Shown here one piece after another: positions 47,397 to 56,062 of a stretch of 64,000 nucleotides of DNA; within the stretch, counting starts at the first letter, position 1; each line of letters opens with the position of its first letter. This DNA comes from Streptomyces sp. MMG1533. Lineage in GTDB: Bacteria; Actinomycetota; Actinomycetes; Streptomycetales; Streptomycetaceae. The stretch is taken from assembly GCF_001279775.1 (NCBI RefSeq), contig NZ_LGDG01000224.1:1-64000 (forward strand), in the 5' to 3' direction. The position numbers and the translations under genes were made by a program. The notes beneath the pieces are model-generated. The model did no database searches. It was not told where the DNA came from and saw nothing but the letters and a program-made list of their open reading frames with translations.

Positions 47397-47516
47397 AGGA
47401 AACGAAGCTCCTGCGGAGCAGGGCAGGAAGAGCCAGTTCGCCGCCAGGGCGGACCGGCGTATACCGTCCACAGGTCGACATCCGTCACTCACACAAGAAC
47501 TGATAGAATGTAAGGT

Positions 47517-48725
47517 ATGACGCAGCAGGTCAAGCGGGCGTTCAAGTACCGCTTTTACCCCACCGGCGAGCAGGCGGCTGAGCTGTCGCGCACGTTCGGC
47601 TGTGTCCGCCTCGTCTACAACAAGGCGCTGGAGGAGCGCACGCGGGCCTGGTACGGCGAGCAGCGCCGCGTCTCCTATGTGCAGTCCTCGGCCGCGCTGA
47701 CGCAGTGGAAGAAGACCGGAGAACTGGCCTTCCTGACGGAGGTGTCCTCCGTCCCGCTCCAGCAGGCGCTCCGCCATCTTCAGACAGCGTTCGGGAACTT
47801 CTTCGCCAAGCGCGCGAAGTACCCGCGCTACAAGAGCCGCAAGAAGTCCCGCGCGTCGGCCGAGTACACCCGCAGCGCCTTCACGTGGCGCGACGGGCAC
47901 CTGACCCTGGCGAAGATGGCCAAGCCTTTGGATATCCGCTGGTCGCGGCCCCTGCCGGAGGGTGCCGCGCCCACGACGGTGACTGTGTCCCGCGACGCGG
48001 CGGGTCGCTGGTTCGTGTCCCTGCTGTGCGAGGACAGCATCGCCCCGGCCCCCGCCACCACAGCGGCCATCGGTATCGACGCGGGCGTGACGTCCCTGGT
48101 GACACTGTCCACCGGGGAAAAGGTCGCCAATCCCAAGCATGAGCGGCGTGACCGCGCCCGCCTGGCCCGAGCGCAGCGGGAGCTGTCCCGCAAAGCCAAA
48201 GGTTCCGCGAACCGGGAGAAGGCCCGTCGTCGCGTCGCCAAGGTCCACGCGCGGATCGCCGACCGGCGCCGTGACTTCCTGCACAAGCTGTCGACTCGAC
48301 TCGTCCGTGAGAACCAAACGGTCGTGATCGAGGACCTCACCGTCCGCAACCTGCTGAAGAACGGCACGCTCGCACGCGCCATCTCCGATGCTTCGTGGAC
48401 GCAACTGCGCTCCATGCTGGAGTACAAGTGCGCCTGGTACGGGCGCGAGCTCGTCGTGATCGACCGCTTCTTCCCCAGCAGCAAGCTGTGCGGGAACTGC
48501 GGCACGGTCCGCGGGAAGCTGCCGCTGAACGTCCGCGAATGGACGTGCGCCTGCGGCACCGTGCATGACCGCGACGTGAACGCAGCACGCAACATCCTGG
48601 CCGCCGGGCTGGCGGCGTCTGCCTGTGGAGACGGTGTAAGACCTCAACGGGAGTCCTCCCGGACGGGGCGGTCGTCGGTGAAGCAGGAACCCCAGCGGGC
48701 GACCGCTGGAATCCCCCGCCTTTAG
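47517..48725 (+). CDS. tnpB: TnpB RNA-guided endonuclease (OrfB) of an IS605-family element
   Basis: 402 aa, full length, apparently intact. The RuvC-like catalytic residues are in place: Asp188 in GIDAGV, Glu272 in VIEDLTV, Asp353 in HDRDVNAARNI. A zinc ribbon comprises Cys325, Cys328, Cys344 and Cys346 (the second pair is C-x-C). The basic N-terminal region KRAFKYRFYPTGEQ is typical. TnpB proteins cut DNA guided by an RNA made from the element's 3' end, helping its retention. Here the stop codon TAG lies in the loop region of the right-end hairpin, so guide RNA and coding sequence overlap. TAGAAT (47504-47509) may be a -10 box with a very short leader. Confidence 0.95.
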   Translation: MTQQVKRAFKYRFYPTGEQAAELSRTFGCVRLVYNKALEERTRAWYGEQRRVSYVQSSAALTQWKKTGELAFLTEVSSVPLQQALRHLQTAFGNFFAKRAKYPRYKSRKKSRASAEYTRSAFTWRDGHLTLAKMAKPLDIRWSRPLPEGAAPTTVTVSRDAAGRWFVSLLCEDSIAPAPATTAAIGIDAGVTSLVTLSTGEKVANPKHERRDRARLARAQRELSRKAKGSANREKARRRVAKVHARIADRRRDFLHKLSTRLVRENQTVVIEDLTVRNLLKNGTLARAISDASWTQLRSMLEYKCAWYGRELVVIDRFFPSSKLCGNCGTVRGKLPLNVREWTCACGTVHDRDVNAARNILAAGLAASACGDGVRPQRESSRTGRSSVKQEPQRATAGIPRL

Positions 48726-48740
48726 GCGGGGGAGGAAGTC
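48610..48740 (+). ncRNA. Probable omega (right-end) RNA of the TnpB element
   Basis: Inferred from the family: the guide-RNA scaffold of TnpB systems comes from the 3' end of tnpB through the right end, ending in the right-end hairpin. The guide would be the bases just outside the element (from about 48741, inside the 3' end of the arabinofuranosidase gene). The 5' limit is a guess. Confidence 0.4.
48713..48732 (+). repeat. IS right-end hairpin overlapping the tnpB stop
   Basis: Perfect 9-bp stem CCCCCGCCT / AGGCGGGGG with a TT loop, followed by GAGGAAGTC. The tnpB stop codon TAG occupies 48723-48725. Confidence 0.85.
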
Positions 48741-48743
48741 AAC

Positions 48744-49844
48744 TCACGCACTCTCCTTGACCGGTTCGGCGGAGGCGGCCGGCGCCGTGTCCGCCACGGG
48801 GATGCCGAAGTCGGGGGTGCCGTCCGCCTTCCAGCCGAGCTTCTGGACACGGGTGTGGCGGTTGGGGTCGTTCAGCGGGTCGCCGACGATCTCCTTGTAC
48901 TGGCGGGCGTGGTAGACGAGGACGTCGGTGCGGCCGTCCTCGGCGACGGTGAAGCAGTTGTGGCCCGGGCCGTACTGCTTGGTGGTGTCGTTGCTGGTGA
49001 ACACCGGCGTCGGAGACTTGACCCAGCTCGCGGGGTTCATCAGGTCGCTGTCCACGTCGGCGGTCAGCAGGCCCATGCAGTAGTTGTAGTCGGTGGCGCT
49101 GGCGGAGTAGGTCATGAACAGACGGCCGTTGCGCACGATGACCGACGGGCCCTCGTTGACCTTGTAGCCGATGCACTCCCAGTCCAACTCGGGTGTCGAA
49201 AGCCGGACTTGAGGGCCCGTCAGGGTCCACGGGTTCGCCATCCTCGACAGCCACAGCGCGGTGTTGTTGGCCATTGCGGGCTCGTGCTGGGCCCAGGCGA
49301 GATAGCGGGTGCCCCGGTGGGTGAAGGTGGTGGCGTCGAGTGAGAAGGTCTCCCAGGCGGTCTTGATCTGGCCGCGCTCGGTCCACGTCCCCTTGAAGGG
49401 GTCGCGATGTGCGTTCTCCAGCACCCAGATACGGATGTCCCAGACGCTCTCGGCGGGCGCCGAGGCGAAGTAGATGTACCACTTGCCGCCGATGCGGTGA
49501 ATCTCGGGCGCCCAGATGTGCGCGCCCATGACGCCGGTCGCGTGCTTGGTCCAGATCACGGACTCGGCGGCGGTCGCGAGGCCGTTCAGGGTGCGGGAGC
49601 GGCGCAGGATGATCCGGTCGTACTCGGGGGCGGTGGCCGTGAAGTAGTAGTGGCCGTCGGCGTGACGGTGGATGTGCGGGTCGGCCCGGTTGCGGACGAG
49701 CGGGTTCACGAACGGGGGTGCTTTGGGGGTGGGCGCGGCATGGGCGACACCGGCGGTGGCCGCCGCCAGGGTGCCCGCGGCCAGGGCGCCCTTCAGCAGC
49801 AGTCTGCGGTGAGGATCTTCGGGCAGGTCGTTGTCGCGGCTCAT
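48744..49844 (-). CDS. Secreted GH43 alpha-L-arabinofuranosidase
   Basis: 366 aa with a twin-arginine-like signal (HRRLLLKGALAAGTLAAATAG, cut near AHA at 36). A GH43 five-bladed propeller fills the remainder: NPLVRNRADPHIHRHADGHYYFTAT supplies the catalytic base Asp, SVWDIRIW the pKa-modulating Asp, and WECIGYKVNEGPSV the acid Glu. The sequence resembles the exo-1,5-alpha-L-arabinofuranosidases of Streptomyces. No binding module. It would remove arabinose from arabinogalactan or arabinan side chains. The IS right end begins directly after its stop codon, separating it from the exo-galactanase gene that follows on the same strand. Confidence 0.9.
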   Translation of the reverse strand: MSRDNDLPEDPHRRLLLKGALAAGTLAAATAGVAHAAPTPKAPPFVNPLVRNRADPHIHRHADGHYYFTATAPEYDRIILRRSRTLNGLATAAESVIWTKHATGVMGAHIWAPEIHRIGGKWYIYFASAPAESVWDIRIWVLENAHRDPFKGTWTERGQIKTAWETFSLDATTFTHRGTRYLAWAQHEPAMANNTALWLSRMANPWTLTGPQVRLSTPELDWECIGYKVNEGPSVIVRNGRLFMTYSASATDYNYCMGLLTADVDSDLMNPASWVKSPTPVFTSNDTTKQYGPGHNCFTVAEDGRTDVLVYHARQYKEIVGDPLNDPNRHTRVQKLGWKADGTPDFGIPVADTAPAASAEPVKESA

Positions 49845-49972
49845 ACGGACTGCCTCTCGGGGGTGGGGGTGTCCTGAGAGCGATGTTCGATATTGAGAAC
49901 ATCTGTTGTTATTCCGAACGCCGAAAAGGTAAGCGCGTGGAACGGGGAGGTCAACGGGTTGGACGTGACTAA

Positions 49973-49986
49973 AGAAGGCGCTTTCT
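49973..49986. promoter_or_regulatory. AGAAGGCGCTTTCT operator-like dyad
   Basis: Six of seven base pairs of the dyad match. It lies between the arabinofuranosidase gene and the divergent cell-wall protein gene, and closely matches elements at 11397 and 44092. The surrounding 189-bp gap is unusually AT-rich for the window, consistent with promoters on both strands. Confidence 0.5.
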
Positions 49987-50033
49987 GCGGCCAGATTTCT
50001 GTTATCGGCCGCGACCCGGCCCGTCTCCGTTAC

Positions 50034-52133
50034 GTGCACAGCCATACCCACAAGACAGCAGCGGCCGCCGGCGCCCTCGCGGCGGTCGCCGCCCTCCTCT
50101 CCACCGCTCCCCCCGCGGCGGCCGCCGGTGCCCGGGACGTCACCGCCGACGTGCTCGCGGACCGGGACGTGACGCTCACCGGCGACACGGTCGTCAGCGT
50201 GCCGTCGGGGACGACGACGTACGACGGCGTGTTCCGCGGCGAGGGCGCACTCACCGTGCGCGGCAGCGGGACGCTGGTCCTGACCAAGGACAGCGACTTC
50301 ACGCTGCCGAAGTCCCGGCAGCGGCAGAAGGTGTCGACGCAGGGCGGCAACCACCCGTACGTCACCACGTCCAACCCGGATCCGCCCGCGGTCACCGTCG
50401 AGCGGGGGGCGACCCTGCAGTACGGCGACGGTGGTTCGACCGGGCTGATCGGCCACTTCCCGTACAGCACCCCGGCGTTCCGGCTCAACCAGGACAACAT
50501 CCGGGTCGACGGCACCCTGCGGCTCTCGCTGAAGGACGTCGGCTACAACCTGGGCACCATCAGTGGCTCCGGCCTGGTCACCCAGCCGAGGTTCCTGTGG
50601 GGCACCTGGGACCTGTCGGGCACCCACCCCTTCTCCGGGGTGATCGACAACGGCACACAGGTGAACGCCGGACGGCCGGAGTTCGCGACCTCGCTGCCGA
50701 ACGTCCGCAAGGTTCTCAACCAGGGCACCTGGACCGTGGACACCCCGCTGGGCCAGACCGTCACCCAGCGCATGGACTTCTACCAGCGCGAGTACGGCAG
50801 CGACATCAACGTCCAGTCCCGGCCGGGCAGCAAGGTCATCCTGACCGGCCAGTACAGCTGGTCGAACCAGGGCGGCGACACCGCCCCCTCGCTCAGCGAC
50901 CCCGCCCTGAACTGGACGCCCGCGCGGAAGAACGTCAACAAGCGCGGCACCAACATCAAGGGTGCCAACGTCCAGTGGGGCGACGGCACCACGAACAAGA
51001 TCTTCATGCCGGGCACGGCCGAGACCGTCTACATCAACCTGCTCGCGGCACGCTCCCGTTCGCTGCTCACCTTCGACTACAACGGGCCGGTGACCCTCGG
51101 CGCCCCCATCGGCGGCGGCCGGTTCCACGACACGCTGTCCGCACCCGGCGCCGGGGACATCGTGATCGCGGGGACGCGCGGGAACGACGTCACCTTCGCG
51201 GCGAAGCAGTACTACGACGGCTCGACGACCGTGGAGAAGGGCGCGGTGCTGCGACTGGGCTCCGGGCAGGGGGACGGTTCCCTGCTGACGGGAACCGAAC
51301 GGCGCCGGGTGGTGAACAACGGGACGCTCTTCGTGAACAACGCCAAGAGGGCGATCTCCTTGGCGTACGTGAGCGGAAGCGGTGCGTTCGTGCAGGCGGG
51401 GGCGGCCACGACGACGCTGACGGGCAGCGCGGTGACGTACTCCGGGGCGACGACGGTCAAGAAGGGCACGCTGGCGCTGCGATCGGGGGCAACTCTCGTA
51501 CGCAGCAAGGTGATCCGGCTTTCCTCGGCCGGGTCACGGCTGGACGCCTCGACGTCCGGGCTGCGCGTCGCGACCACGCTGACCGGCAAGGGCAAGGTGA
51601 AGGGGGCGGTGACGAACGAAGGGGTCGTGGCGGGCGGCCTCACCGTGTCCGGTGACTACACGCAGCGCGCCAAGGGTGAACTCGTCTTGCGGGACAAGCC
51701 GTTGAAGGTGACGGGGGCGGTGCGGCTGGCCGGGAGCCTGGATCTGTCGGCCGCCGGGGCCGACCCGGCGCCGGAGATCACGGTGCTCGACCATGCGGGA
51801 CGGGCGAGGACGAACGGGGCGTTCACCGGGCTGAAGGAGGGCGCGAAGGTGAAGCTCGCCGACACGACGTACCGGATCAGTTACAAGGGCGGGGACGGGA
51901 ACGACGTGGTGCTCGGCGCGGTCGCCGCGAGCCCGTCACCGTCCGCCGCTCGCGGCACGGAGTCGTCCGGGGCCGTGGCGGCCGACACACGTACCGCGAA
52001 CACCGCGAGCAGTGGGCTCGGTTGGTGGCCCTACGTCCTGGCCGTCGGGCTGCTCCTCGGGCTCGTGGTGCCGGCGTCGCTGTACAGGAGGGGTGGCCGG
52101 CGGAGGGGCGGGCGGCACGCGGCGCAGGGGTAG
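50034..52133 (+). CDS. Cell-surface beta-helix protein with autotransporter-type repeats
   Basis: 699 aa from a GTG with no Shine-Dalgarno; an earlier in-frame ATG at 49893 overlaps the promoter region and is less likely. Signal peptide about 1-30 (ending AAAA). The middle is a long parallel beta-helix. Passenger-associated (PATR-like) units such as GATTVKKGTLALRSGATL and GSTTVEKGAVLRLGSGQGDG are the repeats otherwise known from Gram-negative autotransporters. A Ser/Pro/Ala spacer, a transmembrane helix (WPYVLAVGLLLGLVVPASLY) and an arginine-rich tail anchor it in the membrane. Function unknown: surface adhesion or a polysaccharide-acting beta-helix are both possible. It shares a divergent promoter with the arabinofuranosidase gene. 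Confidence 0.78.
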   Translation: MHSHTHKTAAAAGALAAVAALLSTAPPAAAAGARDVTADVLADRDVTLTGDTVVSVPSGTTTYDGVFRGEGALTVRGSGTLVLTKDSDFTLPKSRQRQKVSTQGGNHPYVTTSNPDPPAVTVERGATLQYGDGGSTGLIGHFPYSTPAFRLNQDNIRVDGTLRLSLKDVGYNLGTISGSGLVTQPRFLWGTWDLSGTHPFSGVIDNGTQVNAGRPEFATSLPNVRKVLNQGTWTVDTPLGQTVTQRMDFYQREYGSDINVQSRPGSKVILTGQYSWSNQGGDTAPSLSDPALNWTPARKNVNKRGTNIKGANVQWGDGTTNKIFMPGTAETVYINLLAARSRSLLTFDYNGPVTLGAPIGGGRFHDTLSAPGAGDIVIAGTRGNDVTFAAKQYYDGSTTVEKGAVLRLGSGQGDGSLLTGTERRRVVNNGTLFVNNAKRAISLAYVSGSGAFVQAGAATTTLTGSAVTYSGATTVKKGTLALRSGATLVRSKVIRLSSAGSRLDASTSGLRVATTLTGKGKVKGAVTNEGVVAGGLTVSGDYTQRAKGELVLRDKPLKVTGAVRLAGSLDLSAAGADPAPEITVLDHAGRARTNGAFTGLKEGAKVKLADTTYRISYKGGDGNDVVLGAVAASPSPSAARGTESSGAVAADTRTANTASSGLGWWPYVLAVGLLLGLVVPASLYRRGGRRRGGRHAAQG

Positions 52134-52140
52134 CGGGCCA

Positions 52141-52158
52141 GGGGCGCTCGCCCGCCCC
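52141..52158 (+). terminator. Weak stem-loop after the beta-helix gene
   Basis: GGGGCG and CGCCCC with a 6-base loop, 8 bp after the stop codon, in a 95-bp convergent gap. The stem is short. Confidence 0.3.
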
Positions 52159-52228
52159 GGCCGGGTGCCGCCATCTGTGGGTCGGGAGCCGCCCGAGCGC
52201 CTCGGCTGCCCCCGGCCGATCGGGCGCG

Positions 52229-53383
52229 TCAACTGCCGCTCGGTGCCTCCGGGAACCCCAACCTCGGGGCCAGCGCCCGCGCCTCCCTCGCCCACTCCCC
52301 GAGGAACGCCAACGTCAACCCCCGCTCGCGGTAACGGCGTTCGGCATCCACCGCTCGGGCGCCGCCGTAGTCCCGCTGCTCCTCCCCCGCGTTGGCCAGC
52401 ATCAGGGCGGTGAGCCAGTCGTACTTGACGGCCGAGGCGCAGACCGCGAGGCGTACGAGGTTCTCGTCGCCTCTCCAGCCGGTCGAGCGGAGGCCGTGGA
52501 GGTACGCCTCGTAGGCCCTGGTCGCGTACTTGGGGAGGCGGGCCGCCGGGACGAAGAGGTCGAAGACGGAGTCGGGAAGGTAGTTGCCGAGGTCCTCGCC
52601 GAGGGCGCCGTCGCCGGCGAACGCCCAGTCGAACACGGCACTTCCGGGGCCGTCGGCGCAGGTGTTGGCGGGCCACAGGTCGAGGTGGCTGAAGGCGCGC
52701 GGCAGGGACTCCATCACGTCGAGGAACCAGTCCCGGTCGTGATGCAGCCGGACCATCTCGTGCCGCAGGCTCTCGGGGAAGTGGTCGCGGACCAGGGGTT
52801 GTTGCCAGGCCTCGTCGTCGTCGAGGAGTTCCTGGCCGAGGGTGTTGCTGCCGACGTACTGGCGCAGGAAGCGGTGCGAGAGCCACGGCCGGTCGTCCGT
52901 CGCGCCGACGGCTCCCTGGGCGGCGCCCAGGCGGCGGGCGTGTTCGATGTGCCGGGCGACCTTCCAACGGGTGGCCGGTTGGCCCCGTACCCGCTCGAGC
53001 CACAGTGCGATGTCGCCGCCGGAGCGTTCGACGCAGGCCAGCAGCCGGGGTGCGCGGACGCCGTACGGCTGCCAGAGCTGCGCGAGGCCACAGGTGTGGA
53101 CGTCGGCCTCGCGCCGCCAGTAGTTCCAGTGCCGGGGGTCGTCGGAGGCCGCCCAGCGTCCGGTGGCCGCCTTGTTGCGGGTGAGGACCTTCAGGATGGC
53201 CGAGCGGTCACCGGCGCTGACGGTCCAGACGCCGCCGGTGACGCCGTTCTTCGGGTTGTGGGTGAGGGACGACAGGAAGATCGGCCCGGTGAAGGGGCCG
53301 AGGACCTGCCGGGCCTCCTCGGACACCGCCTCGGCATCGGCGACTTCGGGGCCCTCGGCGTCCACGGCATCGGTGTCAGGCAT
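52229..53383 (-). CDS. Aminoglycoside-phosphotransferase-fold kinase-like protein
   Basis: 384 aa. The APH/choline-kinase fold is shown by the catalytic loop HLDLWPAN (His233, Asp235, Asn240), the metal aspartate in FDWAFAGDGALGEDL (Asp252) and a candidate ATP lysine in AILKVL (Lys65). The large family phosphorylates small molecules (aminoglycosides, sugars, homoserine, choline) and this member's substrate is unknown. The arrangement GALGEDLGNYLPDSVFDL resembles uncharacterised actinobacterial members. It begins 9 bp after the APC permease stop, so the two are co-transcribed. Confidence 0.8.
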   Translation of the reverse strand: MPDTDAVDAEGPEVADAEAVSEEARQVLGPFTGPIFLSSLTHNPKNGVTGGVWTVSAGDRSAILKVLTRNKAATGRWAASDDPRHWNYWRREADVHTCGLAQLWQPYGVRAPRLLACVERSGGDIALWLERVRGQPATRWKVARHIEHARRLGAAQGAVGATDDRPWLSHRFLRQYVGSNTLGQELLDDDEAWQQPLVRDHFPESLRHEMVRLHHDRDWFLDVMESLPRAFSHLDLWPANTCADGPGSAVFDWAFAGDGALGEDLGNYLPDSVFDLFVPAARLPKYATRAYEAYLHGLRSTGWRGDENLVRLAVCASAVKYDWLTALMLANAGEEQRDYGGARAVDAERRYRERGLTLAFLGEWAREARALAPRLGFPEAPSGS

Positions 53384-53392
53384 GCCCCAAGG

Positions 53393-54766
53393 CTAGGCGG
53401 GGTCCTCCGCCGTCTCCCGGCGTCCACGCAGCCACACGTAGACCGGGATGCCCGCGAAGAGGAACAGCACGCCCTGGTAGACGGCCGCGTAGCCGGCGCC
53501 CGCGATCAGCCAGAAGGAGAAGGCGAAGGAGAGGGCGGCGACGATCAGGTCGCGGACCAGGCCGGCCGGGCGGACCTGCTCGCGGGTGCCCTTGGCCAGC
53601 CAGTACAGCTGGGCGGCGGCCGAGAGGAGGTACGGCACGCACCCCGTGAACGTGGTGATCAGGACGAGGACGCGGAACGTGGTGTCCGGGCCCGCCGTGT
53701 AGTTGAGGGCGATGAGCAGCGTGCCGAGGACCGCGACGGCCCAGACGCCGAAGCCCGGCACCCCGCCCTTGCCCACGCGGGCGAACGGCGCCGGGAAGAG
53801 GCCGTCGCGGGCGGCGGCGTACGGCATCTGCGCGGCCATCAGGATCCAGCCGTTGAGGCAGCCGGTGATCGAGGCGACGGCGACCAGGGCGATGGCGGTG
53901 CCGCCCCAGGTGCCGCCGGTGATCGAGTTCACGGCGTCGGCGAAGGGGGCACCGGAGTCGACCAGCTTGTCGTGCGGGACGAGACCGAACACGGCGACGA
54001 TGCCGAGGATGTACACGAGGGCGGAGCCCAGCGTGCCGAGGACGCTCGCGCGGCCGACGTTGCGCTCGGGGTCGCGGACCTCGCCCGCGCTGACCGCGGC
54101 CGACTCGACGCCGAGGAAGCTGTAGAGGAGCAGCGCGGCGGAGGCGGCCAGCGCGCCGGAGACGCTCTCGCCCGAGGCGTTGAACGGGCCGTAGTTGTCG
54201 GTGTCGACGAAGAAGAGACCGACGGTGGCGACGAGCAGCAGCGGCACGAACTTCAGGATCGTGGAGACGACCTGGACCGCGCCGACCCAGCGCGTGCCGG
54301 CGAAGTTCGCGGCGGCCGGCAGCCACAGCGCGGCGAACGCGACCAGCGCTTCGAGGGTGTGGTTGCCGTGCAGCGGGATCAGGACGTCGACGTAACCGAC
54401 GACCGCGACCGCGAGGGCGGCGATGCTGACCCAGCACATCGTCCAGTACGACCACGCCGACAGGAAGCCCGCGAAGGGGCCGAAGGCGTCGCGCGGGTAC
54501 ACGTACAGACCGCCGGTGACCGGGCTGCGCCGGGCCAGCTTGCCGAAGAGCAGCGCGAGCAGCACCGCGCCTATCGACAGGACCACGAAGGCGAGGAGGC
54601 TGACACCGCCGTACGGGGCCACGGTGGCGGGCAGCGCGAAGATGCCTCCGCCGATGATGTTGCCCATGACGAGGGCGGTGGCGGCGGCCGGGCCGAAGGT
54701 GCGGCGGCGCGGGGCGGCGGCAGCCGGGTCCGGCTCGGTGGTCTCGGTGGGGCTGGGGGCGGTCAT
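53393..54766 (-). CDS. APC-family amino-acid permease
   Basis: 457 aa from an ATG preceded by CAGGGA; an upstream ATG at 54817 is possible. Twelve transmembrane helices. ATALVMGNIIGGGIFALPAT in helix 1 is the unwound substrate-binding GNIIGGGIF motif. Relatives exchange or import arginine, ornithine and polyamines. The gene is divergent from homocysteine methyltransferase (126 bp between starts). In enterobacteria an APC permease (MmuP) and that methyltransferase (MmuM) form the S-methylmethionine pathway, so S-methylmethionine uptake is a reasonable hypothesis. Confidence 0.88.
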   Translation of the reverse strand: MTAPSPTETTEPDPAAAAPRRRTFGPAAATALVMGNIIGGGIFALPATVAPYGGVSLLAFVVLSIGAVLLALLFGKLARRSPVTGGLYVYPRDAFGPFAGFLSAWSYWTMCWVSIAALAVAVVGYVDVLIPLHGNHTLEALVAFAALWLPAAANFAGTRWVGAVQVVSTILKFVPLLLVATVGLFFVDTDNYGPFNASGESVSGALAASAALLLYSFLGVESAAVSAGEVRDPERNVGRASVLGTLGSALVYILGIVAVFGLVPHDKLVDSGAPFADAVNSITGGTWGGTAIALVAVASITGCLNGWILMAAQMPYAAARDGLFPAPFARVGKGGVPGFGVWAVAVLGTLLIALNYTAGPDTTFRVLVLITTFTGCVPYLLSAAAQLYWLAKGTREQVRPAGLVRDLIVAALSFAFSFWLIAGAGYAAVYQGVLFLFAGIPVYVWLRGRRETAEDPA

Positions 54767-54892
54767 GGCGGATCCCTGGGGAAAGGGGGCGGGGAGGGCG
54801 TGATCGTAACCTGACATTCCACATGCTGGGCAATCTGTTCATGTACTGGACACACACGGCTGTCTCGCAGCCCCGTCGACTAGCGTCGTGAC

Positions 54893-55819
54893 ATGACCAG
54901 CGACAAGCCTTCCTCTCTCTCCGCAGCCCTCGCCGCCGGGACGGTCGTCCTCGACGGCGGCATGTCCAATCAGCTCGAGTCCGCCGGGCACGACCTGAGC
55001 GACGAACTGTGGTCGGCGCGGCTGCTCGCGGAACGGCCCGAGGCGATCGCCGAGGCGCATCTCGCCTACTTCCTGGCGGGCGCGGACCTGGCGATCACCT
55101 CCAGCTACCAGGCGACCTTCGAGGGCTTCGCGAAGCGGGGGGTCGAGCGGGAGCGGGCAGCCGAACTCCTCGGCCTGAGCGTCGGGTTGGGCCGCGACGC
55201 GGCGGCGCAGGCGCGGGCGAAGGGTGTCACCCGGCCGCTGTGGGTGGCGGCCTCGGTCGGGCCGTACGGCGCGATGCTCGCCGACGGCTCCGAGTACCGG
55301 GGCCGGTACGGGCTCGGCGTGGCCGAGCTCGAGGCCTTCCACCGGCCCCGCCTGGAGGTGCTGGCCGCCGCCGGTCCGGACGTCCTCGCCCTGGAGACGG
55401 TGCCCGACGCCGACGAGGCAGAGGCGCTGCTGCGGGCGGTACGCGGCCTCGGGGTGCCGGCCTGGCTGTCGTACAGCGTCGCGGGCGACCGCACCCGCGC
55501 CGGGCAGCCGCTGGAGGAGGCCTTCGCTCTCGCCGCCGACGCGGACGAGGTCATCGCCGTCGGCGTGAACTGCTGCGTCCCCGAGGATGTCGACAACGCC
55601 ATCGAGACCGCCGCCCGCGTCACCGGCAAGCCTGTCGTCGTCTACCCCAACAGCGGCGAAGCCTGGGACGCCGAGGCCCGCGCGTGGCACGGCCGTTCCT
55701 CGTTCGCGCCCGAGGAGGTGCGGGGCTGGCGGGAATCCGGAGCTCGGCTGATCGGCGGGTGCTGCCGGGTGGGGCCGCAGGCGATCGCCTCCATCGCGCG
55801 GACGCTCACGGAGGCGTGA
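54893..55819 (+). CDS. mmuM: Homocysteine S-methyltransferase
   Basis: 308 aa, typical of the short cobalamin-independent enzymes. It transfers a methyl group from S-methylmethionine or S-adenosylmethionine to homocysteine, yielding methionine. The zinc ligands are visible: Cys227 in VGVNCC and Cys290-Cys291 in LIGGCCRVGP. The N-terminal LDGGMSNQLE and VAASVGPYGAML segments are conserved. The stop codon is the first base triplet of an 18-bp tandem repeat. Confidence 0.93.
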   Translation: MTSDKPSSLSAALAAGTVVLDGGMSNQLESAGHDLSDELWSARLLAERPEAIAEAHLAYFLAGADLAITSSYQATFEGFAKRGVERERAAELLGLSVGLGRDAAAQARAKGVTRPLWVAASVGPYGAMLADGSEYRGRYGLGVAELEAFHRPRLEVLAAAGPDVLALETVPDADEAEALLRAVRGLGVPAWLSYSVAGDRTRAGQPLEEAFALAADADEVIAVGVNCCVPEDVDNAIETAARVTGKPVVVYPNSGEAWDAEARAWHGRSSFAPEEVRGWRESGARLIGGCCRVGPQAIASIARTLTEA

Positions 55820-55913
55820 GCCACTGACGAGCCTTGAGCCACTGATGAAGCGTGAGCCACTGACGAAGCATGAGTCGCTGACGAAGCCTGAGTCGCTGAC
55901 GAAGCGTGATGCC
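55817..55913 (+). repeat. 18-bp minisatellite beginning at the mmuM stop codon
   Basis: Five consecutive 18-bp copies (55817-55906) of TGAGYCRCTGAYGARSCN plus a partial sixth. The first TGA is the mmuM stop codon, so each copy restores an in-frame stop every six codons. Copies 1-3 have GCCACT and copies 4-5 have GTCGCT. The rest of the gap to the LacI gene (to 56062) carries an operator-like dyad but no gene. Confidence 0.92.
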
Positions 55914-55983
55914 GACGAGGGCGTGAGCCCAGTCCTGTCGTTTCCGCTCGTCCCCGTCCCCTACCACTGCTAGCCTCCGCTTC

Positions 55984-55997
55984 GGGAACCGGTTTCC
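55984..55997. promoter_or_regulatory. LacI-type operator GGGAACCGGTTTCC
   Basis: Six of seven pairs of the dyad match the GGAAACCGGTTTCC pattern bound by LacI-family proteins. It lies 65 bp before the LacI start, just after TAGCCT (55971-55976), so it may be autoregulatory. Confidence 0.55.
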
Positions 55998-56062
55998 ATC
56001 CATGTTGCCGCAGTTCCCGAGGGGTGGGCGCGACGCAGCCCGGGGAGAGGGACGAGGCAGGT

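Larger units (their letters stand above)
47377..48740 (+). mobile_element. IS605/IS1341-type element carrying only tnpB
   Basis: Bounded by related hairpins at 47377-47396 and 48713-48732, each followed by GAGGAA. The two outer borders are estimates because these elements make no target duplication. There is no TnpA gene, so movement would need a transposase supplied in trans. It sits in the gap between two GH43 genes that are read in the other direction. No passenger other than tnpB is present. Confidence 0.8.

Noticed and set aside
47517..48725. Cas12-type effector of a CRISPR system
   Set aside because: Length, end hairpins and motif order fit TnpB of an IS605-family element; no array or adaptation genes.
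55817..55913. CRISPR array
   Set aside because: The repeats are contiguous 18-mers without spacers, and no cas gene is present.
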